DNA of 64,000 nt from Saccharothrix longispora (GTDB lineage: Bacteria; Actinomycetota; Actinomycetes; Mycobacteriales; Pseudonocardiaceae). The stretch is taken from assembly GCF_030852425.1 (NCBI RefSeq), contig NZ_NSDM01000009.1, positions 301,952-365,951 of the forward strand, read 5' to 3'. The notes below the pieces were generated by a model. It made no database searches and was not told the DNA's origin. It saw only the letters and a program-made list of their open reading frames with translations. Position 1 is the stretch's first letter. Each line of letters opens with the position of its first letter. The position numbers and the translations under genes were made by a program. Shown in pieces: positions 17,659 through 26,539 of this stretch.

Positions 17659-17741
17659 CACGGCGTGACGTCCCTGCTCAACGGCCGCGTGGAACATCCC
17701 TGCCCGCAGTCAGGGGTCCCGTCCAACGAAGGGCTGAACCC

Positions 17742-20393
17742 ATGCGAGTCGACCCCACCCACCGGCGCCCCCTGGCGCTCGGCGCGGCGGCGGTGGCCAC
17801 CTCCCTGCTCACCGCGCTCGTCGTCGCCGCCGCACCGCAGGCGTCGTCCGCCCCGGTCGTCGCCGCCGTCGCCACCTCGCCGTTCGACGTCGTCGGCCGC
17901 GGCGCGGACGTGCCGTTCGTCGAGCACGAAGCCGAGAACGCCGCCACGAACGGCACGAAGATCGGCCCCGGCCGCCGCCAGGGCACGCTGGAGGGCGAGG
18001 CGTCCGGCCGCCGCGCGGTCACCCTGTCCGGCCAGGGCCGCTACGTCGAGTTCACCCTGACCGAGCCCGCGAACTCGATCGACCTGCGCTACAGCGTCCC
18101 GGACGGCAACGGCGGCGCGGGCATCACCGCCCCGCTCTCGCTCTACCTCGACGGGCGGAAGTCGACGAGCCTCACGCTCACCTCGAAGTACGCCTGGCGC
18201 TACGGCGGCTACCCGTACGCCAACGACCCGAACCAGGGCAAGCCGCACCACCTCTACGACTCGACCCGCGCGCTGTTCGGCCGCACCCTCCAGGCCGGCG
18301 CCACGGTCCGCCTCCAGGTCGACGCCGGCGACGACGCGCCGTCCTACACGATCGACCTCGCCGACTTCGAACTCGTCGCGCCCGCCGCCACGCGCCCGGC
18401 GAACTCGGTCTCCGTCACCGACCACGGCGCCACGCCGAACGACGGCACCGACGACGGCGCCGCGTTCGACGCCGCCGTCGCGGCGGGGCGCGCGCAGGGC
18501 CGCGAGGTGTGGATCCCCGCCGGTCGCTTCACCGTCACCAGGCACATCACGGTCGACCGGGTGACCGTGCGCGGCGCGGGCCACTGGCACAGCGTCGTCA
18601 CCGGCGCCCGGGTCGGCTTCTACGGCCTCGGCGAGCCCCCGTCGTGCGGGCAGGGCGGCAACTCCGGCGTCAGCGCCCGCGTCGGCCTGCACGACTTCGC
18701 GATCATCGGCGAGGTCACCGACCGGGTGGACTGCGACCAGACCAACGCCATCGGCGGCGCGCTGGGCGGCGGCTCGGTGATCTCCGGGATGTTCCTCCAG
18801 CACACCAAGGTCGGGATGTGGCTCGACGGGCCGTTCGACGGCCTGACCATCCGGCACAACCGGGTCGTCGACCAGCTCGCCGACGGCATGAACCTGCACC
18901 GCGGCATCAGCAACGCGCTGGTCGAGCACAACCTGTTCCGCAACATCTCCGACGACGGCATCGCGCTCTGGTCGGAGCACCAGGCCGACCACTCCAACAC
19001 GATCCACCGCAACACCGTGGTCGTGCCGATGAAGGCCAACGGCATCGCGATCTACGGCGGCCGCGACAACACCGCCACCGGGAACGTCGTGGCCGACACC
19101 CAGGACCAGGGCGGCGGCATCCACGTCGGCAACCGGTTCTCCTCCGTGCCGCTGGCGGGTACGACCGCGTTGTCGCGCAACACGACCCTGCGCGCCGGCG
19201 TGCTCGACTCGAACTGGCAGTTCGGCGTGGGCGCGCTGTGGTTCGACGCCCGCGACGGCGCGATGAACGGCCGCGTCGACGTCACCGACACCGACCTGGT
19301 CGACAGCAACTACGAGGCCATCCAGTTCATCAGCGGCACCATCACGAACGTGCACTTCAACGGTGTGCGCATCATCGGCGCGGGCACGTTCGGCGTGCAG
19401 CTCCAGTCGCCTGGCTCGGCGTCGTTCACCAACGTCACCGCGACCGGCCTCGGCCGGGCCGGGATCTACAGCTGCCTGGGCGAGGGCGGGTTCCGGATCA
19501 CCCGCGGCGCGGGCAACTCCGGTTGGGACGGCACGCCGTACTGCGGCCCGTGGCCCGAGCCGGTCCACACCGACCCGACCGCGCCGCCGACCACCACCAC
19601 CACCACCACCACCACGACCACCACCACGTCGGTGCAGCCGGGCGGGAACCTGGCGCGGGGCAGGCCCGCCACCGCGACCACGGCCAACGGCGGCTTCCCC
19701 GCGTCCAACGCCGTGGACGGCAACCCCGGGAGCTACTGGGAGAGCGCGAACAACCAGTTCCCCCAGTCCCTGACCGTCGACCTGGGACGGCCGGAGGACC
19801 TGGGCCGCCTGGTGCTCAGGCTGCCGCCGCCCGCCGAGTGGGCGGCGCGCACCCAGACCCTGTCCGTGTCGGGCAGCGCCGACGGCGGGGCGTACACCCA
19901 GGTGGTCGGCTCGGCGCAGTACCGCTTCGACCCCGCGTCGGGCAACCAGGTCGCCGTGCCGGTCTCCGGCGCGCACCGGTTCGTGCGGCTGACGTTCACC
20001 GGCAACACGGGCTGGCCCGCCGGGCAGCTCGCCGAACTGGAGGCGTACGCCACGACCGGCCCGCAGCCCACCACCACGACCACCACGCCGCAGCCGACCG
20101 GCAACGTGGCCCGCGGCAAGCCCGTCCAGGCGGCGGGCGTCGGCGGCCTGCCGGGGACCAACGCCGTCGACGGCGACGTGAACACGTACTGGGAGAGCCC
20201 GAACGACCGGTTCCCGCAGACGTTCACCGTCGACCTGGGCAGCCGCACGGCCGTGAACCGGCTCGTGCTCGCGCTCCCACCGGCCGCCGCCTGGGCCGCC
20301 CGCACCCAGACCCTCTCGGTCGCGGGCAGCGCGGCGTACACCCAGCTGGTCGGCCCGGCGCAGTACCGCTTCGACCCGGCGTCCGGCAACTAG
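17742..20393 (+). CDS. Secreted GH87-type alpha-1,3-glucanase with CBM35-like and discoidin domains, truncated by an amber codon
   Basis: 883 residues to TAG 20391-20393. Signal peptide to about residue 37; a CBM35-like domain (60-210, EHEAENAATNGTKIGP); then a right-handed beta-helix (220-590) resembling GH87 mycodextranase/alpha-1,3-glucanase, with a likely catalytic pair in NISDDGIALWSEH. Thr-rich linkers lead to two F5/8-type discoidin domains (about 640-770 and 790-883). The second stops where the first reads SGNQVAV: here CAG has become TAG. The frame then continues with 35 matching residues (VTVPVTANHRHLRL, TANTGWPAAQLAEFEA) to TGA 20501. The catalytic part is intact. GAAGGG at 17728 fixes the start. 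Confidence 0.78.
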   Translation: MRVDPTHRRPLALGAAAVATSLLTALVVAAAPQASSAPVVAAVATSPFDVVGRGADVPFVEHEAENAATNGTKIGPGRRQGTLEGEASGRRAVTLSGQGRYVEFTLTEPANSIDLRYSVPDGNGGAGITAPLSLYLDGRKSTSLTLTSKYAWRYGGYPYANDPNQGKPHHLYDSTRALFGRTLQAGATVRLQVDAGDDAPSYTIDLADFELVAPAATRPANSVSVTDHGATPNDGTDDGAAFDAAVAAGRAQGREVWIPAGRFTVTRHITVDRVTVRGAGHWHSVVTGARVGFYGLGEPPSCGQGGNSGVSARVGLHDFAIIGEVTDRVDCDQTNAIGGALGGGSVISGMFLQHTKVGMWLDGPFDGLTIRHNRVVDQLADGMNLHRGISNALVEHNLFRNISDDGIALWSEHQADHSNTIHRNTVVVPMKANGIAIYGGRDNTATGNVVADTQDQGGGIHVGNRFSSVPLAGTTALSRNTTLRAGVLDSNWQFGVGALWFDARDGAMNGRVDVTDTDLVDSNYEAIQFISGTITNVHFNGVRIIGAGTFGVQLQSPGSASFTNVTATGLGRAGIYSCLGEGGFRITRGAGNSGWDGTPYCGPWPEPVHTDPTAPPTTTTTTTTTTTTTSVQPGGNLARGRPATATTANGGFPASNAVDGNPGSYWESANNQFPQSLTVDLGRPEDLGRLVLRLPPPAEWAARTQTLSVSGSADGGAYTQVVGSAQYRFDPASGNQVAVPVSGAHRFVRLTFTGNTGWPAGQLAELEAYATTGPQPTTTTTTPQPTGNVARGKPVQAAGVGGLPGTNAVDGDVNTYWESPNDRFPQTFTVDLGSRTAVNRLVLALPPAAAWAARTQTLSVAGSAAYTQLVGPAQYRFDPASGN
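19589..19627 (+). repeat. ACC/ACG triplet run encoding a poly-threonine linker
   Basis: A run of mainly ACC codons, with one CAC-register break written as ACG, encodes an uninterrupted Thr stretch joining the beta-helix to the first discoidin domain. Such linkers are common in secreted actinomycete glycosidases and are prone to slippage. Confidence 0.7.
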
Positions 20394-20519
20394 GTCACCG
20401 TCCCGGTGACCGCGAACCACCGCCACCTGCGCCTGACGTTCACCGCGAACACGGGCTGGCCCGCAGCCCAGCTCGCCGAGTTCGAGGCGCACGCGGGCTG
20501 ACCCGGTCCGCGGCACGCC

Positions 20520-20559
20520 CGCGGGTGCCTCCCGGCAACGACGCCGGGAGGCACCCGCG
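20520..20559 (+). terminator. Strong terminator hairpin of the glucanase gene
   Basis: A perfect 17-bp stem (20520-20536 with 20543-20559) with loop AACGAC begins 18 bases after the ancestral stop at 20501 and 126 bases after the premature TAG. This shows the original gene end. Confidence 0.85.
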
Positions 20560-20639
20560 TCGGGACGACCTCCTGATGGGGTCACCTGATCGGTGCCGCC
20601 GCCGCGCGCCGGGCCGGCGGCCGCCCGATACTCGCGGAC

Positions 20640-21233
20640 ATGGCTGACGAACGCCGGACGACCCGCTTCGAACCCGTGACGGGTCCCCCCGAGCCGCGGC
20701 GACCCGTGCGCGACTCGTTCCGCGAGGTCCCGCCGGAGACGGCCGTGCTCCGGGAACCGCCGCCGCCGCCGCGGCGGCCCGCCGCGCCGCCCGACCCGAG
20801 CCGGCGGTTCGACGCCACCACCCTGTGGGCGGGCAGCGTGGCGACCGCCCTGGTCACCGGCCTGCTCGCGATCGTCGGCACCCTCGTCGCGCGAGGTCTG
20901 CTCGGGGTGGACGTGCTCGCGCCGAAGGGGGACGGGGTGTGGGGCGACGCCAACACCCTGACCTACGCCCTCACCTCCGCCGCCTGCGCGCTCGGTGCCA
21001 CCGGGCTGCTCCAACTGCTGCTGGCCACCACGCCGAACGCCGTCCGGTTCTTCTCCTGGATCATGGTCCTGCTCACCGCGATCGCCGTGGTGCTGCCGCT
21101 CAGCCTCGGCGTGAGCCCCGAGGCGAAGGCGTTCACCGCCGTGCTCAACCTCGTGATCGGCGTGGTGATCGTGCTGCTGCTGCGCGGTGTCGTGGGCAGT
21201 GCGCGGCGCAAGTGGGCGGAGAGCGGCCGGTAG
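20640..21233 (+). CDS. DUF6069-like four-helix membrane protein
   Basis: A 197-residue protein: a Pro/Arg-rich cytoplasmic N-terminus (1-58), then four membrane helices (about 62-84, 105-125, 135-155, 165-185). The pattern, with a helix pair before ATTPNAVRFFSWI and the ending LLLRGVVGSARR, matches the DUF6069 type. Function is unknown. No clear Shine-Dalgarno precedes ATG 20640. It is convergent with the DUF2000 gene. Confidence 0.68.
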   Translation: MADERRTTRFEPVTGPPEPRRPVRDSFREVPPETAVLREPPPPPRRPAAPPDPSRRFDATTLWAGSVATALVTGLLAIVGTLVARGLLGVDVLAPKGDGVWGDANTLTYALTSAACALGATGLLQLLLATTPNAVRFFSWIMVLLTAIAVVLPLSLGVSPEAKAFTAVLNLVIGVVIVLLLRGVVGSARRKWAESGR

Positions 21234-21237
21234 CGCG

Positions 21238-21696
21238 TCACGGCATCAGCTCCAGCCCCTTCACCAGCTTGTCGACGCGGTTGCGCGGCCCCACCACGCT
21301 CACCACGAGGTACTCCACGTCGGACGCCTCGGAGAGCTGCCGCAGGTAGTCGTCGTACACGCGGGTGCGCTGCGCCTGCACCGGCATGTCGGCGACGAAC
21401 ACGCCGGGGGAGTCGGCGGCCTTCGCGCGCAGCGCGGCCAGCCGGTCGCCGGTCGCGGCCAGGACCGTGCAGCCCGCCCAGGGCAGTCCGGGGTGGGCCG
21501 AACCGGTCGCGTCCTCGCCGTCCGGGCCGAGCAGCCCGGCCACCGACCGGGCCGTCGCCGACGCCACGCACACCGCGGCGTTCACGGCGCGGCCCGGCGG
21601 CAACGCCGAGTCCACCACGACGACCCACTTCAAGCGGGCCGCCCGGGTCGGCTGGAGCAGGTCGATCTCCTGCGGCTCGAAGCCGACAGCGGTCAC
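21238..21696 (-). CDS. DUF2000 family protein
   Basis: A 152-residue cytosolic protein with the DUF2000 (peptidyl-tRNA hydrolase-like fold) pattern: KWVVVVDSALPPGRAVNAA early, then a substrate-pocket GSAHPGLPWAGC and the ending VEYLVVSVVGPRNRVDKLVKGLELMP. Its function is unestablished. GTG 21696 is preceded by GGAGGA at a 5-nt spacing. It is divergent from the Lrp/AsnC gene, so that regulator probably controls it; AsnC-DUF2000 neighbours of this kind suggest small-molecule (amino-acid) control. Confidence 0.78.
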   Translation of the reverse strand: MTAVGFEPQEIDLLQPTRAARLKWVVVVDSALPPGRAVNAAVCVASATARSVAGLLGPDGEDATGSAHPGLPWAGCTVLAATGDRLAALRAKAADSPGVFVADMPVQAQRTRVYDDYLRQLSEASDVEYLVVSVVGPRNRVDKLVKGLELMP

Positions 21697-21732
21697 GTGG
21701 TCCTCCGTGCGTTCATCGGGCTCGGTGGCAGA

Positions 21733-21762
21733 ATGCTAGGCACCTGTACGGTGTTCGACCAA
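21733..21762 (-). promoter_or_regulatory. Candidate promoter of the DUF2000 gene
   Basis: On the minus strand TTGGTC (21762-21757) and TAGCAT (21738-21733) are 18 nt apart, giving a start site about 30 nt before GTG 21696. The Lrp-side dyad lies just upstream of the -35 box. Confidence 0.45.
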
Positions 21763-21765
21763 GTG

Positions 21766-21784
21766 ATCCGATGATGATTCGGAT
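21766..21784. promoter_or_regulatory. Probable Lrp/AsnC operator
   Basis: ATCCGA (21766-21771) and TCGGAT (21779-21784) flank the 7-nt spacer TGATGAT in the 100-bp divergent region. Its place beside the regulator gene and next to the opposing -35 box suggests autoregulation and control of DUF2000. Confidence 0.5.
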
Positions 21785-21804
21785 AGAAGGCTTGGTGGGT
21801 GGTC

Positions 21805-22266
21805 ATGGACGAACTTGATACGAAGATCCTGCGCGCATTGCAGGTCGATGCGCGGCGCAGCAACCGGGACGTGGCCGCCGCGGTCGGCGTCGCACCCACC
21901 ACGGCACTCGACCGCACCCGCCTGCTGCGGGAGCGCGGCATCATCAAGGGCGCGATCCTCGACGTCGACCTGCCCTCCATCGGCCGCCCGGTGCAGGCGC
22001 TGGTCGCCGTGCGCATCCGCCCGCCCGCCCGGCGGGTGATCGAGGAGTTCCGGGCCTGGGCCGTCGCGCAGCCCGACACGCTGGGCGTGTTCGTCACCAC
22101 CGGCGACGAGGACTTCCTGCTGCACGTCGCCGTGCCGGACAACGAGAGCCTCTACACCTTCGTCGTCGACCGGCTCACCGAGCGCGCCGAGGTCGCCGAC
22201 GTGCGAACCTCCGTGGTCTACCAGCACCTGCGCAACGACCGGATCACTCCGGTCCACCGGCCGTGA
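21805..22266 (+). CDS. Lrp/AsnC family transcriptional regulator
   Basis: A 153-residue regulator: winged-helix DNA-binding domain (1-50, LDTKILRALQVDARRSNRDVA then a recognition helix in APTTALDRTRLLRERG) and a C-terminal RAM ligand-binding domain (60-140) with the family's GDEDFLLHVAV strand. Lrp proteins bind amino acids or related ligands as octamers. ATG 21805 has GGTGGG 5 nt upstream; GTG 21799, six bases earlier and in frame with AGAAGG behind it, is an alternative. It is divergently transcribed from DUF2000. Confidence 0.9.
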   Translation: MDELDTKILRALQVDARRSNRDVAAAVGVAPTTALDRTRLLRERGIIKGAILDVDLPSIGRPVQALVAVRIRPPARRVIEEFRAWAVAQPDTLGVFVTTGDEDFLLHVAVPDNESLYTFVVDRLTERAEVADVRTSVVYQHLRNDRITPVHRP

Positions 22267-22356
22267 CGCCGCGCGCCACCCGCCGTTCACCGCGGGCTCC
22301 TAGCGTTCCGCCCACCGCGTGACCCGACGGGTCGCGCCACGGCAGAACGGAACACC

Positions 22357-23550
22357 ATGAGGAGACCGCTGGTCCTCGGCCTGGCCGCGTTCGCGCTGGT
22401 GGTGGCGGCGGTGCCCGGTGCGGCGTCGCCCACCGACCGCCACGCCCCCGGCCGCGCCACGCTGACCGGGTTCGCGTCGCTGCCCGCGCTCACCTTCGTG
22501 CCGGGCAGCGAGCCGTCCGGCGCGGCCCTGGGCACCGCACCGGTCAACGGCGTCGTGCCGCCGTTCGCCGACCAGCCGGTGCAGGGCTTCAGCGGGGTGC
22601 TGCGCAACGCCGACGGCACCTACGACGTGCTGTCGGACAACGGCTTCGGCACCAAGGCCAACAGCGCCGACTTCCTCCTGCGCGTGCAGCGCCTCGCGCC
22701 GGACTTCCGCACCGGCGCGGTGGACGTGGTCGGCGGGACCACGCTGACCGACCCGCACGGTCACGTGCCGTTCGCGCTCACCCGGCCCGACCGCGTGCTC
22801 ACCGGCTCCGACTTCGACGTGGAGTCCATCCAGCGCGCCGCCGACGGCACCTACTGGATCGGCGACGAGTTCGGCCCCTACCTGCTGCACTTCGACCGCG
22901 CGGGCCGGCTGCTCGCGCCGCCCGTGCCGCTGCCCGGCGTGTTCGCCCCGGAGAACCCGGCGGGCACCGCCAACCTGGGCGGCAGCAAGGGCTTCGAGGG
23001 CCTGGCTCTGTCCGCCGACGGCCGCACCCTCGACGCGCTGCTGGAGGGCACCGTCGCCGGTGACGCGCCGGGGTCGTTGCGGCTCAACGAGTTCGACCTC
23101 GCCGGGGGGCGCTACACCGGCGCGAGGTGGACGTACCAGCTCGACAAGCCCGAGCACGCCATCGGCGACGCGATCGCCGTGGACCGCAACCGGCTGCTGG
23201 TGATCGAGCGGGACGGCGCGCAGGGCGTGGACGCCGTCACCAAGAAGGTCTACCTGGCCGACAAGCGCGACCGGGACCGCGACGGCACGCTCGACAAGAC
23301 CCTCGTGGCCGACCTGCTGGACATCGCGAACCCGCGCCGGCTCGGCGGGTTCGGCGAGCGGTTCACGTTCCCGTTCACCACGATCGAGGACGTGGTGATC
23401 CTGGACGACCGCACCATCGCCGTGCTCAACGACAACAACTTCCCGTCGTCGTCGGGCCGCACCCCCGGCAAGCCGGACGACAACGAGTTCATCACCCTGC
23501 GGCTGGCCGACGACCTCGACGCCGACCCGCGCGTGCTGCGCCGACGCTGA
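22357..23550 (+). CDS. Secreted esterase-like phytase family protein
   Basis: A 397-residue exported protein with a Sec signal peptide (MRRPLVLGLAAFALVVAA, cleaved near residue 23). The rest matches the 'esterase-like activity of phytase' beta-propeller family: QGFSGVLRNADGTYDVLSDNGFG near the start, then FDVESIQRAADGTYWIGDEFGP and KGFEGLALSADGRTLDALLEG. Family members are secreted phosphoesterase-like enzymes of uncertain substrate, often found near phosphate or polyphosphate genes. It is monocistronic and ends in a shared hairpin with the AI-2E gene. Confidence 0.85.
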   Translation: MRRPLVLGLAAFALVVAAVPGAASPTDRHAPGRATLTGFASLPALTFVPGSEPSGAALGTAPVNGVVPPFADQPVQGFSGVLRNADGTYDVLSDNGFGTKANSADFLLRVQRLAPDFRTGAVDVVGGTTLTDPHGHVPFALTRPDRVLTGSDFDVESIQRAADGTYWIGDEFGPYLLHFDRAGRLLAPPVPLPGVFAPENPAGTANLGGSKGFEGLALSADGRTLDALLEGTVAGDAPGSLRLNEFDLAGGRYTGARWTYQLDKPEHAIGDAIAVDRNRLLVIERDGAQGVDAVTKKVYLADKRDRDRDGTLDKTLVADLLDIANPRRLGGFGERFTFPFTTIEDVVILDDRTIAVLNDNNFPSSSGRTPGKPDDNEFITLRLADDLDADPRVLRRR

Positions 23551-23605
23551 CCGACGGGCACGACGCCGACCGGACCCGATGTCGACCGGATCGGATGCCC
23601 GCCGG

Positions 23606-23640
23606 GCTCCCCGCGCGGCGGCCGCCACCGCGCGGGGAGC
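23606..23640. terminator. Bidirectional terminator between convergent genes
   Basis: A perfect 13-bp GC stem (23606-23618 with 23628-23640) with loop CGGCCGCCA lies between the ends of the esterase gene (plus) and the AI-2E transporter gene (minus). Confidence 0.75.
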
Positions 23641-23645
23641 GGCGC

Positions 23646-24785
23646 CTACTCGTCGGGCCGGTCCCGCTCCGGGACCGTCTCGACGGGCTCGCTCGCGCCG
23701 CTCACCGAGCCGCGCTGGATGACCTCGTCCAGGTAGCGCATCACCACCGAGACCGCCGCGACCACCGGCACCGCCAGGAACGCGCCCGCGATGCCGTAGA
23801 GGCTGCTGCCCGCCGTGACCGCCAGCAGCACGACGGCCGCGTGCAGGCGCAGGCTGCGCGACTGGAGCACCGGCTGGAGCACGTTGCCCTCCAGCTGCTG
23901 CACCACCACCACGATCACCAGCATGATGATCGCGGTGGTGAGGCCGTTGCTCACCAGGGCGACCAGCACGGCCAGCGCGCCCGCGACGAACGCGCCCACG
24001 ATCGGGATGAACCCGCCCAGGAACGTCAGCGCCGCCAGCGGCACCGCGAGCGGCACGCCCAGGACCACCAGGCCGATGCCGATCAGGACGGCGTCGACCA
24101 GGCTCACGATCGCCTGCGTGCGGATGAAGTCGCCCAGGGTGGTCCAGACGCGCTCCAGCACGACGGTCAGGTGCCCGCCCGCGCGCTCGCCGACCACACC
24201 GCGCAGCCACGGCGTGAACCGCGGGCCGTCCTTGACGAACAGGAACGCCAGCAGCAGCGCCAGGACACCGGTGACGAGGCCGGAGGTCACCGTGCCGACG
24301 CCGGTGAGCAGGCCGTTGGCGATCGTGCCGACGCTGGACTGGAGCTGGTCGACGCCCTGGTCGATCAGCTGGTCCAGCTTGCTGTCGGCGAGGTTGAACG
24401 GCGGCCCGGACAGCCAGTCGCGGGCCTGCTGGAGGGCCTTGGTGGCGCTGTCGGCGATCTCCGGCACACCGGAGGCGATGGACGTGGAGATCAGCGCGAC
24501 CACGCCGCCCAGCACGCCCAGGCCGACCAGCAGCACGACCGACGCGGCCAGGGCCGGCGGCAGGCCGCGGCCGCGCAGCCACCGCGCCGGCGGCCACAGC
24601 ACGGTGGTGATGAGCAGGCCGAGCAGCACCGGCATCACGACCACCCACAGCTTGCCGATCAGCCACCACAGCAGCACGAACCCCAGTGCGGCCAGCGCCG
24701 CGCGGGTGCTCCACCGCGCCAGCCACGTCACTCCACGTCCGATGGCCTCGCCGCGGTCGCCCCAGCGGCGGTCTCCAGCGCTCAC
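23646..24785 (-). CDS. AI-2E family transporter (PerM/TqsA-like)
   Basis: A membrane protein of about 379 residues with the family's two helix sets (three or so helices in 30-110, five in 200-350) separated by a soluble segment (110-190). The conserved FIPIVGAF-type motif is present as LGGFIPIVGAFVAG. AI-2E family members include signal exporters and Na+/H+ antiporters; the substrate here is unknown. I chose GTG 24785 because GGAGG and GGGGAG lie just upstream; GTG 24815 is in frame but has no ribosome site. The C-terminus is acidic. Confidence 0.85.
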   Translation of the reverse strand: MSAGDRRWGDRGEAIGRGVTWLARWSTRAALAALGFVLLWWLIGKLWVVVMPVLLGLLITTVLWPPARWLRGRGLPPALAASVVLLVGLGVLGGVVALISTSIASGVPEIADSATKALQQARDWLSGPPFNLADSKLDQLIDQGVDQLQSSVGTIANGLLTGVGTVTSGLVTGVLALLLAFLFVKDGPRFTPWLRGVVGERAGGHLTVVLERVWTTLGDFIRTQAIVSLVDAVLIGIGLVVLGVPLAVPLAALTFLGGFIPIVGAFVAGALAVLVALVSNGLTTAIIMLVIVVVVQQLEGNVLQPVLQSRSLRLHAAVVLLAVTAGSSLYGIAGAFLAVPVVAAVSVVMRYLDEVIQRGSVSGASEPVETVPERDRPDE

Positions 24786-25216
24786 GTCTCCCCGTTCCTC
24801 CCGCGCGGCGGTCACCGCGACGTGAGGGGAAGCCTGCCAGAAGCACGTGCGCGACGTGCGGTGACGAGGTCACGTTTCGTCATGGGTGAGCGGTCGTCAC
24901 CTGACCGGCCGGTGGGCGTCCGCCGATGCGGTCAACGTCGACCCGATCGGACATCGCACCAGGTAGACACGGGGTGGACCGCCTCCAAGAGGTCCAGTGA
25001 TCACCGCATCGCGTCGATCCGGGGAAGGGGCGATACCGCTGCCGATCACGTGGCCGCCGCACGACGACGCGCGCGCGGCGGCCACCCGGTGCGGCCCCGG
25101 CGGTGTTGCCCGGCGGTGTTGCCCCGGCGGTGATGCGCGGTGGGACTCGGACGTGTCAGTGGATCATCCTTCCGGTACCTCGACCCCGCGCGGCGGCCGG
25201 TGGCAACGTTCCGCCC
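24786..25216. other. Intergenic region without a recognised gene
   Basis: 431 bases between the AI-2E gene and the ICL/PEPM pseudogene. A short imperfect direct repeat of about 13 bp (CGGCGGTGTTGCC-like) occurs twice near 25099-25125. I see no convincing promoter, hairpin or ORF with coding bias. Confidence 0.4.
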
Positions 25217-26098
25217 GTGGCACACGGCGAGGCTCTCCGCGCGGCGGTGGCGTCCGACGGCACGACACCGGTGGTCGGGGTGTTCGACATGCTGTCGGCG
25301 TCGTCGCGGCACGGCACTACGACGCGGTGTTCGTGTCCGGGTTCGGGCTCGCCGCGTCCCACTACGGGCCGCCCGGCATCGGGTTCATCGCCTGGCCCGA
25401 CGTGATCGGGTTCGTGCGGCGGCTGCGGCTCGCGTTCCCGGACCACCACCTGCTGGTCGACATCGACGACGGGTACGTCGAGGTCGCGTGTCACGTGGTG
25501 CGCGCGCTGGAGCAGGTCGGGGCGTCCGGAGTCGCGTGCTGGAGGACCAGAGCCGCCCCGCCGCTGCGGCCACGTGGGCGGCAAGCAGGTGCTGCCGCTG
25601 CCCGACTACCTGGCCGAGCTGACCGCGGTCCTGGACACCCGCACCGACCTCGTCGTCGTGGTCAGGACCGACGCCACCGACGAGGCGGAGATGCTGCGCC
25701 GCGCCGCCGCCCCCGCCGCGACCGACGCCGACGCGGTCCTCGTCGACGGCGTGCCGTCCACCGAGGTCCTGCGCCGGAACGCCCGCGCGGCCGCCCCCAA
25801 GCCGGTCGTGTCCAACCAGATCGCGGGCGGTCGGTCACCGGCCCTGTCGCGGTCCGAGTCGGCCGACCCGGGGGTGCGCGTGGCGATCTACAGCACCCCG
25901 TGCCTGTTCGCCGCCCACGCGGCGATGGACGAGGCCCTGTCGCGGTTGCGCGCCGAGGACGGCAGGCTGCCCGGGGGACCGATCGGGGTGGCCGAGTCGC
26001 AGGCGCTGCTGCGCGACAACCTGGGCCGCCCCCGATCGGTGCCGGCCCCGGGGCCGGGCCCCCGGCCGGTGCCGGCCCCGCAGCCCGGCGGTCGCTGA
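25217..26098 (+). pseudogene. Isocitrate lyase / PEP mutase family protein, multiple frameshifts
   Basis: The family reading must change frame at least twice, probably three times. It opens with LRAAVASDGTTPVVGVFDML (frame of 25217). It moves near 25300 to YDAVFVSGFGLAASHYG and LLVDIDDGYVEV, and near 25535 to VLEDQSRP. Near 25560 it returns to RRCGHVGGKQVLPLPDYL and LVVVVRTDATD, running to TGA 26098. These are the family's opening, metal-binding Asp, ExQ and CGH loop regions. Members cleave or form C-C or P-C bonds of 2-hydroxy or phosphonate acids. With several shifts this is inactive. GTG 25217 is the probable old start. Confidence 0.82.
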
Positions 26099-26100
26099 CG

Positions 26101-26439
26101 TCACGGGGTGGCGGTGCGCCACTCCTCCAGCCAGCCGTGGCGCCCCTCGTACGCGGACGCCACGAGCTGGAGCACGTCCCCGGAGTCGGTGTTCTCCACC
26201 TCCGAGCGCAGCGCGCGGATCTTCTCCTCGTGCGACGCCGGGACGCCGTCCTCCTCCTCCGACAGGTCGCCCGGGACGAGCAGGAAGCCCTGGCCGTCAT
26301 CCGAGCGCAGGACGCGGAACCGGCCACGGGCCTCCGCGTCGGCCAACAGGGGCGCGTCACCGCGCGCCACGCGCTCCTCGTCGTCGGCCAGGCCGTCGAG
26401 GATGAAACCGCGGAGTTGCTCCAGCTGCGTCGTGTCCAT
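26101..26439 (-). CDS. DUF6221-like small protein
   Basis: A 112-residue acidic protein. Its N-terminus (LEQLRGFILDGLADDEERVAR) and the C-terminal DVLQLVASAYEGRHGWLEEWR resemble the actinomycete DUF6221 group of unknown function. ATG 26439 is preferred; the frame is open 42 bases further upstream, but that stretch (PGYPRG) lacks family character. No signal peptide or membrane helix is seen. Confidence 0.6.
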   Translation of the reverse strand: MDTTQLEQLRGFILDGLADDEERVARGDAPLLADAEARGRFRVLRSDDGQGFLLVPGDLSEEEDGVPASHEEKIRALRSEVENTDSGDVLQLVASAYEGRHGWLEEWRTATP

Positions 26440-26539
26440 GCCCCGGGGGTATCCCGGTCCGCGGGTGATCAAGCGTCCCATCCGTCACCCGATCACCCGC
26501 CGTGGTGCAGGTACGGCCCGCTGCGGGTAGGAAAAGGTG

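Noticed and set aside
25099..25125. Short direct repeat near the ICL/PEPM pseudogene
   Set aside because: Only two imperfect copies of a GC-rich 13-mer, expected by chance in such DNA; not a mobile-element footprint.
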